From positions 6,039 to 11,467 of the forward strand of contig DKKJ01000161.1 of the NCBI GenBank assembly GCA_002455175.1: 5,429 nucleotides of DNA, read 5' to 3'. Of the stretch, positions 1 through 4,594 are shown piece after piece. Every line of letters begins with the position of its first letter. Within the stretch, counting starts at the first letter, position 1. The notes under the pieces are model-generated. The model was not told the origin of the DNA. It saw nothing but the letters and a program-made list of their open reading frames with translations, and searched no databases. This DNA is from Opitutaceae bacterium UBA6669. GTDB taxonomy: Bacteria > Verrucomicrobiota > Verrucomicrobiia > Opitutales > Opitutaceae. Position numbers and translations under genes: made by a program.

Positions 1-2
1 GG

Positions 3-482
3 GCGGTCGCCGCCACAGATGGAAAAGGAATCGTGCTCGTTGGTATGCACGCGCCACCGCTGAATCCGGCGGGCGCCGACATGGCCAACTGCCTGCGCGA
101 GACGGCGCACCCTACGACCGACTCGCTGCAAGTCACGGGATGGCTGTTCCGGCATAGCGGTAAAATGGCTCTTCTCGCGAAGGATCCATATCGCAAACAC
201 AAAGTCGACAAACTGCATCCCGGCTGGCTTCGCACAGGTACCGCCCATTTTCACGAAGGCGCAATCGAAGACATGCTCGATGAAGGAATCTCGACGGGAT
301 CACAAGAAGAGCTTGCAACTCTCCTTGCAGGGAAAGAGGGACGCCCTGTGACCTTGGTACTCTGTGGCCACGGGCATTTCCGGACAGAGTTTCGGCTTCG
401 ATGGGATGCGACCAAAAAGCGTTTGAACACGTTCACCGATTACTACCTCGCCAACCCGGAGAGATACTATCGTTGCTCGTAG
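3..482 (+). CDS. Calcineurin-like metallophosphoesterase, C-terminal part (5' end outside window), ending at an in-frame amber codon
   Basis: The frame is already open at the left edge (A-V-A-A-T-D-G-K-G-I-V-L-V-G-M-H-A-P-P), so the true start lies outside the window and GTG at 33 is an internal valine. Two late motifs of the calcineurin-like phosphoesterase fold are visible: a strand ending in a histidine (VLVGMHAPP, His codon at 48-50) and, after about 100 residues that include an insert, the metal-binding G-H-G-H (366-377) at the end of a strand (TLVLCGHGHF). The early metal-binding motifs (D-x-H, G-D-x-x-D, G-N-H) would lie upstream and are not seen. Members hydrolyse phosphomonoesters or phosphodiesters with two metal ions; the substrate cannot be told here. 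The frame ends at TAG 480-482, straight after N-P-E-R-Y-Y-R-C-S, but coding continues beyond it in the same frame (next entry). The family call is fairly secure; whether this half alone is functional is doubtful. Confidence 0.72.
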   Translation, partial: AVAATDGKGIVLVGMHAPPLNPAGADMANCLRETAHPTTDSLQVTGWLFRHSGKMALLAKDPYRKHKVDKLHPGWLRTGTAHFHEGAIEDMLDEGISTGSQEELATLLAGKEGRPVTLVLCGHGHFRTEFRLRWDATKKRLNTFTDYYLANPERYYRCS

Positions 483-1088
483 GTTGAAAAGCCGCAGTGG
501 TGGTATCCGAATGCCACTCACGTTTACCTGTTGCGAGTGAAAGAAGGTGCCCCAGCGGCGGGAAGCGTGGTGAAGATTACTGATGAGCAACCCGGTGCGG
601 TCTGGAAGGACCTCTCTGAACTTCAAGTTGCTCCGTACGCAAACCCGCTGGATAAAACCAACGATCCTACCGCCTGGTGGCAGTCGCATGCACCGCTGAT
701 TGTGCAAACCGCCGCATTGGGCCCCTGTAGTAATACCCGCAAGGATACCGAAATCAATTCGACCGCCCCGAGCCCAAATTTCCAGGGCTGCCGGATAATC
801 ACCGTGCGAAAGAATGTGATCCAACGAGTCGACTACGTCGCAGCGGCAGATCTTTTGAAGCAGCAGTACCCGCTGGCTTGGGAGGGAACGGTTGTTCCCG
901 TTCCCGTGATATCGGAGCCTGCTGTAGCTGGTGCACAAGCAGATTTAGTCGGAGCGGCGCCAGCAATTCCCGCCAATACGCCGGTGTACGGATTTCAGAC
1001 GCAGACCCCGGATGTCCTGGTGAAGTTTTTCGGCAAGCAGGTGAAGAAAGAAAAGTTCAAGTGGCGTCGCCAGGGGACTCTTCGCTGA
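483..1088 (+). pseudogene. C-terminal continuation of the metallophosphoesterase, downstream of the in-frame TAG
   Basis: This segment is in exactly the same frame as the preceding one and stays open for 201 codons to TGA at 1086-1088. It begins V-E-K-P-Q-W-W-Y-P-N-A-T-H-V-Y-L-L-R-V and continues as a well-composed protein, including P-L-I-V-Q-T-A-A-L-G-P and G-C-R-I-I-T-V-R-K-N-V-I-Q-R-V-D-Y. This resembles the closing beta strands after the G-H-x-H motif in phosphoesterases ('QT.ALGP...G.R.i.V..n.I'). The frame has no ATG anywhere in these 201 codons. The first alternative start is a TTG at 531, which would cut off the W-W-Y-P strand, so an independent gene is unlikely. With the upstream half the visible coding length is about 361 codons. 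I read it as one gene split by a nonsense codon. Other readings are a base error at 480-482 or translational readthrough. The last third (P-V-P-V-I-S-E-P-A-V onward) is Ala/Pro-rich, ends in a lysine/arginine-rich tail, and is not recognised. Confidence 0.65.
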
Positions 1089-1090
1089 AT

Positions 1091-1249
1091 ATGACATCAC
1101 TAGATCAAGGCGTCTGGGAAGAGCCACTGGGGCGCGTGTTGCGTCGCGCGATTCACCAGACGCTAACGGCGCGCGCGCAGAGACAGCGACCATTCATCGA
1201 ATCACACTTTCCGCGCATGCCTGTGATTTTTTCGGGCCAAAATCTGTAA
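1091..1249 (+). CDS. Possible 52-codon ORF after the phosphoesterase (doubtful)
   Basis: ATG at 1091 lies two bases after the TGA of the preceding frame and runs to TAA at 1247-1249. A modest purine-rich stretch (AGGGGA, around 1073-1078) sits about 12 bases upstream. The product (M-T-S-L-D-Q-G-V-W-E-E-P-L-G-R-V...) is arginine-rich with no recognisable domain, signal peptide or membrane segment. Its stop overlaps the strong anti-SD match listed separately. The surrounding sequence contains runs such as ten alternating G/C bases at 1169-1178, so an open frame by chance in GC-rich DNA is quite likely. It is listed because nothing else explains this spacer. Confidence 0.18.
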   Translation: MTSLDQGVWEEPLGRVLRRAIHQTLTARAQRQRPFIESHFPRMPVIFSGQNL

Positions 1250-1256
1250 GGAGGTG
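1247..1256 (+). promoter_or_regulatory. Orphan strong Shine-Dalgarno-like sequence
   Basis: TAAGGAGGTG is a ten-base perfect complement to the usual 3' end of 16S rRNA, far stronger than anything in front of the window's clear starts. It lies 86 bases before the ATG of the haloperoxidase gene, too far to serve it directly. Start candidates at normal spacing are ATT at 1265, which is in frame with the haloperoxidase and would add 26 residues, and TTG at 1267, which opens a 66-codon frame overlapping the haloperoxidase start out of frame. It could serve a leader peptide, an unusual start, or nothing. Confidence 0.35.
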
Positions 1257-1342
1257 CGGGCATCATTTGTTTCCCGGAAGCGTCATTTGCCCGCGCTCTT
1301 CGCCACGGACCGGGAAACTCAGCCAAGTGGAATACCGCAGCC

Positions 1343-3037
1343 ATGAACACCTCCTGCACCGTTTATTTGACCACGCTCGCGCGCTTCGTCGCTGCGGCGT
1401 TTTTGTTGAGCACCGCCACACGCAGCATATTTGCCGACGTCGTCACCGACTGGAACGCCACCTATGAAGCGGCGGTTCGCAATCCCACCCCCTCAGCCCC
1501 AGTGCTGGCCCGCAGCGCGGCGATTGTTCATGTCGCGATCTTCGACGCGGTGAACGGTATTGCGAAAAAATATACACCTGTTCGGGTGACGGATACAGCA
1601 CCCGCCGGCGCACGTGCGGAAGCAGCGGCTGCACAGGCAGCGTACACGACATTGCTCAGTCTGTTTCCGAGCAAGCAGTCGCTATTAGACGCGCAGCTCG
1701 CCGCATCGCTCGCGCAGCTTACGAGCTCCGGTGCGACCAGCCAGTCGATCACAATCGGCCGGGCTTGGGGTGAAACCGTCGCCCAACAGATTCTGGCCTG
1801 GCGGGCCACCGATGGATTTTCGCAAGTCCTCACCTACCCCGGGAGCACAGCCTCAGGTTATTGGCGTCACGCCCCACTCGGATCCGCTCCTGCGGGCGGG
1901 TTGAGCTTAAGTGTGACGACCCCCTTCGCTCTCACGAATCTGGCCGCGTTTGATCCCGGTCCACCTTACGGTTTTGCTGATCGCGCGACCGCGATGGCCA
2001 CCGCCGCCTATGCGGCGGACGTCAACGAAGTAAAGGCGCGGGGCGGCATGGTGAGCTCGGTGCGCACGCAGGCGCAGACAGATTTGGCCATGTTTATTCA
2101 TATCGCCGATTCGGCGGACATCAACGCGATCATCCGCAGAGTGATTCCGGCCAATGCGCAGCTCGTCGACAACGCCCGAACCTTTGCACTGATCAACATT
2201 GCGGGGATGGACGCGTTTATCGTCTGTTTCCAGGCAAAGTATAAGTACGGACTCTGGCGCCCGCTTCAGGCCATCAACTATGCCGACTTAGACGGCAACG
2301 CCGCTACAGTAGCTGATCCCACCTGGGCGCCGATCGCCGCGACGCCTTCACACCCCGAGTACCTCTCCGGGCACGGAAGTGTTTCAGGCGGGATGCTGGG
2401 CATGGCCGCTGCGCTCCTCGGTGACGCCACCTCCTTTACACTCAGCACCAGCAATGCGGGCGCTCCGGCGATTACACCTACATTTTCCCGCTTCTCTGCC
2501 TATTGCGAAGCGATCACCGAAGCGCGTATCAACGCCGGTTTTCACTTCCGCACCGCCTGCACCCTCGCTCAAGCGAGCGGCTTCGCTGTGGCCGACCAGA
2601 TCGTAAAAAATGCCTTGCTTCCTTTGCCAGGCCACGGCTTCGCAAATCTCTCCGTCCGCGGCAGCGTACGCAGGGATCAGGAAACACTAATCGCCGGTTT
2701 GGTTATCAGCTCCGGCTCACGGCAAGTGCTGGTGCGAGGGGTCGGCCCTGGGCTCCAGACCTTCGGAGTGAGCAGTCCTGTCGCGGATCCATCCATCGCA
2801 GTGTACGATAGCAACGGAACGCTGATCGCGCAGAACGATAACTGGGCTTCAGGTAACGCGACGATGACCGCCGCGCTCACCGCAGCTACAAATAAAGTCG
2901 GCGCCTTTTCACTGGGAGCAAACTCCTTCGACGCAGCGTTGCTCACCACGCTTGGACCCGGAGCGTACACGATCCACGTCAACGCTCCCGCAGGCACGAG
3001 TGGAGTCGCGCTGATCGAAGCCTACGAAGTGCCCTGA
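1343..3037 (+). CDS. Exported vanadium-dependent haloperoxidase / PAP2-superfamily protein with C-terminal module
   Basis: A 564-residue protein. Residues 1-31 form a signal peptide (hydrophobic F-V-A-A-A-F-L-L around 15-22, probable cut after S-I-F-A31), which supports the ATG at 1343 although the Shine-Dalgarno there is weak (GTGGA at 1327-1331). The helical body carries the vanadate/phosphate-binding signatures of the VHPO/PAP2 fold. These are K-x6-R-P (K299, R306, P307; K-Y-K-Y-G-L-W-R-P), S-G-H at 342-344 (inside S-H-P-E-Y-L-S-G-H-G-S) and R-x5-H (R395, H401; A-R-I-N-A-G-F-H-F). The conserved Pro of P-S-G-H is Leu341 and the Ser before the last Arg is Ala394, but all directly ligating residues are kept. 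Known relatives oxidise halides with peroxide or act as acid phosphatases; the sequence does not say which. From about residue 434 a beta-rich domain follows, ending in E-A-Y-E-V-P, of a type recurring at the ends of secreted verrucomicrobial proteins; it may serve surface attachment or sorting (inference). Confident in the fold, not in the reaction. Confidence 0.92.
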   Translation: MNTSCTVYLTTLARFVAAAFLLSTATRSIFADVVTDWNATYEAAVRNPTPSAPVLARSAAIVHVAIFDAVNGIAKKYTPVRVTDTAPAGARAEAAAAQAAYTTLLSLFPSKQSLLDAQLAASLAQLTSSGATSQSITIGRAWGETVAQQILAWRATDGFSQVLTYPGSTASGYWRHAPLGSAPAGGLSLSVTTPFALTNLAAFDPGPPYGFADRATAMATAAYAADVNEVKARGGMVSSVRTQAQTDLAMFIHIADSADINAIIRRVIPANAQLVDNARTFALINIAGMDAFIVCFQAKYKYGLWRPLQAINYADLDGNAATVADPTWAPIAATPSHPEYLSGHGSVSGGMLGMAAALLGDATSFTLSTSNAGAPAITPTFSRFSAYCEAITEARINAGFHFRTACTLAQASGFAVADQIVKNALLPLPGHGFANLSVRGSVRRDQETLIAGLVISSGSRQVLVRGVGPGLQTFGVSSPVADPSIAVYDSNGTLIAQNDNWASGNATMTAALTAATNKVGAFSLGANSFDAALLTTLGPGAYTIHVNAPAGTSGVALIEAYEVP

Positions 3038-3088
3038 CTAACAGTCTGCAAAAGTGCGGATCGCCCGCGTATGAAGTACCGACCTTGG

Positions 3089-3132
3089 GCGGTAGCGGTT
3101 CATTCATAACAACCGGACCGCTTAAAAGCGGT
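3089..3132 (+). promoter_or_regulatory. Mutually exclusive hairpins downstream of the haloperoxidase gene
   Basis: The block ACCGC at 3117-3121 can pair with GCGGT at 3089-3093 or with GCGGT at 3128-3132. The upstream choice adds CGGTT (3096-3100) pairing with AACCG (3111-3115) around a ten-base loop, with a small internal loop (AG opposite G). The downstream choice makes the compact hairpin ACCGCTTAAAAGCGGT (3117-3132). Such either/or pairing is typical of attenuators and riboswitch expression platforms, but no T-tract follows, and no start codon is nearby. The base pairing is seen; any regulatory role is inference. Confidence 0.3.
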
Positions 3133-3256
3133 ACTCCATGCGCGTGGCTAGCAGGTAAAGCGTGAGATGGAAAGGCGATGTGACGCGATGTGTGAACCCT
3201 GGGCATGATGAGGAGGCCGTCTCCCAACATCGCTGCTCCGCTAAAAACCATAGGAG

Positions 3257-3277
3257 GGCACACGGTCCCTCGTGGCC
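3257..3277. other. Bulged stem-loop
   Basis: GGC (3257-3259) pairs with GCC (3275-3277) and CACG (3261-3264) with CGTG (3271-3274), leaving A3260 bulged and a six-base loop GTCCCT. It lies directly behind an AGGAGG (3252-3257) and overlaps its last base. No T-tract follows, so it is not a terminator on either strand. Function unknown. Confidence 0.35.
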
Positions 3278-3339
3278 GGGTTTGTCCTCGAACGCACCGC
3301 GTGTTTAGGTGGACTAGCCGGCGTTGTATGCATCACGCG

Positions 3340-3374
3340 AGCCCGGGCGCGACAGACCGCGTCCCTCCCGGGTT
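3340..3374. other. GC-rich stem-loop upstream of the unknown secreted protein gene
   Basis: CCCGGG at 3342-3347 pairs with a second CCCGGG at 3367-3372, flanked by G-U and A-U pairs (3341/3373 and 3340/3374). Inside it CGCG (3348-3351) pairs with CGCG (3358-3361) around the loop ACAGAC, with TCCCT (3362-3366) bulged on the 3' side. After the stem comes only TTTCTGAC-like sequence, so it is at best a weak terminator for the gene upstream. It could also be a 5' leader structure for the gene that follows. Confidence 0.35.
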
Positions 3375-3479
3375 TCTGACGTTCGTTGAGCGCCTAGGTT
3401 CTGAGCCATCGCCTTTCCGATCGTGACTTTACAAATAGCCCGCTTCATGATCGGGACAACCCCTCGTTCACGAACCGTC

Positions 3480-4265
3480 ATGAACTTCTCTTCAATAGTG
3501 TTTTGCTTGGTTCGCGGTCCCCTCCTGGCCGCTTTTGTCATGCTCAGTGCTACTGGTGGCCAACTGTCTGCGGCGTCTTCTAAGGATCCTTCGGACGCTC
3601 AGGTGGAGATAGATGTGCGGTCCTACGTCGACGAGCGGTGGGAGGGTGTACGTAAGCGGGGTCCTATCGAGCACGGTAAGGTTTACCTAATTGCTTCCGT
3701 GAACGAATCACCTTCCGCCCAAAAGCTACTACAGCCGGTAGACAACGAGGGGTTACTGCGTCAGTTCCGGCAGACGCTGACGTCCCATGGTTTCCGTGAA
3801 GCTTTGGAAGGCGACACGCCGGATGTCGTTTTGACCGTGCTTTATGGCCGCGGTTTTGTTCGTAACCCCTACCTGGCCAATATCGATGGTGACATTGACG
3901 CTCCCAGCATCGTGCCCACCCCTGCGGAAAGCCTGCGAGCGGCGGCGATCAAGCCCAGTCTCTACCAAGATCGGCTATGGGGTCGTTATGAGCAAAAGGT
4001 GATCAAGGCCCAAAAGGAAAAGCTTTTCATCCGCGTGACCGCCTGGAAATTCCCGGACCACGCGCAAGAAAAACCCGTTGAGCTGTGGAAGACCACGATG
4101 GTGGTCGATGAACCCGATCAAAATGATTTGAATCAGCTCTACCCACAGATGCTCGCCGCTGGCGCAAGCTTCTTCGACCGCCCCATGAAAACGGAGGAAG
4201 TCACCGTTTCCAAACCTCTGAAAGAGGGCAATGTCGAAGTCGGCCCGGTGAAAGTCATCGAGTAG
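3480..4265 (+). CDS. Secreted or periplasmic protein of unknown function
   Basis: I do not recognise this gene firmly. The chosen ATG (3480) gives 261 residues and places a normal signal peptide at the N-terminus: M-N-F-S-S-I-V-F-C, Arg12, hydrophobic core P-L-L-A-A-F-V-M-L (14-22), probable cut near L-S-A-A (29-32). Earlier in-frame starts exist (ATG 3447, GTG 3423) but would put a polar, arginine-containing extension in front; none has a clear Shine-Dalgarno. There is no lipobox cysteine. The mature part has an alpha/beta look: a helix-like Y-V-D-E-R-W-E-G-V-R (49-58), strand K-V-Y-L-I-A-S-V (67-74), helix G-L-L-R-Q-F-R-Q-T-L (91-100), then G-F-R-E-A (104-108) and the distinctive P-D-V-V-L-T-V-L-Y-G-R-G-F (114-126), and later strand F-I-R-V-T-A-W (183-189). 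The 'GF...PDvvltv' pattern recalls small envelope proteins such as DUF4136, but this is only a resemblance. It is followed at once by a terminator, so it is the last gene of its transcript. Confidence 0.85.
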   Translation: MNFSSIVFCLVRGPLLAAFVMLSATGGQLSAASSKDPSDAQVEIDVRSYVDERWEGVRKRGPIEHGKVYLIASVNESPSAQKLLQPVDNEGLLRQFRQTLTSHGFREALEGDTPDVVLTVLYGRGFVRNPYLANIDGDIDAPSIVPTPAESLRAAAIKPSLYQDRLWGRYEQKVIKAQKEKLFIRVTAWKFPDHAQEKPVELWKTTMVVDEPDQNDLNQLYPQMLAAGASFFDRPMKTEEVTVSKPLKEGNVEVGPVKVIE

Positions 4266-4281
4266 GCTCTGAAGAAAAAAG

Positions 4282-4316
4282 AGCCCGGTGACGTCGGTGA
4301 GCTTGGAGCTCGGGCT
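4282..4316. terminator. Hairpin terminator after the unknown secreted protein gene (possibly bidirectional)
   Basis: Starting 17 bases after the TAG stop, AGCCCG (4282-4287) pairs with CGGGCT (4311-4316), extended by a G-U and an A-T pair. A nested GAGCT-TGG-AGCTC (4299-4311) offers an alternative stem that shares the base at 4311. On the + strand the stem runs into TTT (short). On the - strand it is followed by a run of six T (the A-run at 4275-4280), so termination should be stronger for transcripts arriving from the right. No - strand gene is visible nearby. Confidence 0.6.
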
Positions 4317-4328
4317 TTAGCGTGTTCG

Positions 4329-4439
4329 AGGATGGATCGCACCCAAGGTGCGGGAATAACTCCGTCCTGAGCGTACGGATAACCGTTTTCAAGACTGCCA
4401 TTTCCAGGCAGAGTTTCGGACGGCCTAAAGGCCGAACTC
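4329..4439. repeat. Run of tightly packed stem-loops, candidate REP-like dispersed repeat
   Basis: Four hairpins follow one another. AGGATGGA (4329-4336) pairs over eight positions (one G-U) with TCCGTCCT (4361-4368) and encloses the perfect hairpin CGCACC-CAA-GGTGCG (4338-4352). ACGG-ATAA-CCGT (4375-4386) is followed by TTTTC-type sequence. CTGCC (4395-4399) pairs with GGCAG (4407-4411). CGGCC-TAAA-GGCCG (4421-4434) is extended by GAGTT (4411-4415) pairing with AACTC (4435-4439). No protein is supported on either strand. The layout (palindromes between a terminator and the next gene) is typical of REP/BIME elements, and the sequence seems familiar to me from Opitutaceae intergenic regions, but that is memory and unverified. 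A structured small RNA is the alternative. Confidence 0.45.
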
Positions 4440-4594
4440 CAAACTCGGACGCGGAATTCTCGGATCGCCTGAAGGGGAAGTCGAAAGTTTGTATTTCCTT
4501 CTCCGTTTTCACCGCTTTAGCTCGCGGCAGGTGAGGGGTTCCGTTTGCACGCAAGTCCGCGGCGGGTGGTCATTCTTACCCTGGAATTCCTCGT
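4440..4594. other. Spacer before the Asp-box protein gene, little structure
   Basis: No gene is supported here. Weak pairings exist: GGAA/TTCC around 4476-4497, and CGCGG (4523-4527) with CCGCG (4557-4561). GGAATTCC (4583-4590) is a perfect palindrome just before the start codon. I cannot pick a convincing promoter; one should lie here because a terminator precedes it. Confidence 0.4.

Larger units (their letters stand above)
3169..3418. repeat. 250-bp segment bounded by 12-bp perfect inverted repeats
   Basis: GGAAAGGCGATG (3169-3180) is exactly repeated in inverse as CATCGCCTTTCC (3407-3418). The bases immediately outside both ends are GAT (3166-3168 and 3419-3421), giving a three-base direct repeat, as a small non-autonomous transposable element (MITE) with a target duplication would show. 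The repeats diverge just inside the 12 bases and the segment encodes no transposase. Alternatively they could form the closing helix of a structured RNA that encloses the hairpins at 3257-3277 and 3340-3374. About one 12-bp inverted match is expected by chance somewhere in a window this size, so coincidence is possible. Confidence 0.33.
3038..3479. other. Long non-coding spacer with several stem-loops
   Basis: About 440 bases separate the haloperoxidase stop from the preferred start of the next gene. I find no convincing protein in any frame, no tRNA-like T-arm and no riboswitch class I can name. It does hold competing hairpins at 3089-3132, a bulged hairpin at 3257-3277, a six-base helix pairing 3298-3303 with 3334-3339, a GC-rich hairpin at 3340-3374, and a 12-bp inverted repeat enclosing 3181-3406. 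No hairpin here has a proper T-tract, so no clear terminator for the haloperoxidase gene is seen. An AGGAGG at 3252-3257 lies inside this structured part without a convincing ORF behind it. Confidence 0.6.

Noticed and set aside
2..14. 13-base exact match GGCGGTCGCCGCC between the window start and 4663-4675, reading A-V-A-A in both
   Set aside because: At 4663 it is the end of a signal peptide, but at the left edge the frame runs straight into late phosphoesterase motifs and the early metal-binding motifs are not in the window. A GC-rich Ala-Val codon coincidence is enough.
300..938. 212-codon open frame on the - strand
   Set aside because: It lies antisense to the phosphoesterase, crosses its amber site, has low-complexity, Arg/Cys-rich composition and no domain. 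The + strand frame carries clear family motifs.
1169..1178. Ten alternating G/C bases, potentially Z-DNA forming
   Set aside because: Short, and expected by chance in GC-rich DNA; no linked feature.
1267..1467. 66-codon frame from TTG with a strong SD
   Set aside because: Beyond 1343 it is the out-of-frame shadow of the haloperoxidase gene and its Arg/His-rich product is typical of such shadows. Kept only as part of the orphan SD finding.
3272..3379. 35-codon GTG frame behind AGGAGG at 3252-3257
   Set aside because: The spacing is long (14 bases), the SD overlaps a hairpin, and the product shows no domain or clear signal peptide.
3038..3479. tRNA, 4.5S/SRP, tmRNA or known riboswitch in the long spacer
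   Set aside because: No T-arm consensus, SRP tetraloop core, tmRNA acceptor or recognisable riboswitch core could be found by eye.
4255..4554. 99-codon - strand frame and the 70-codon + strand frame 4322-4534 over the intergenic hairpins
   Set aside because: Both are open frames across palindromic repeat-like DNA. Their products mirror the inverted repeats and show no domain, so a spurious ORF is the better explanation.
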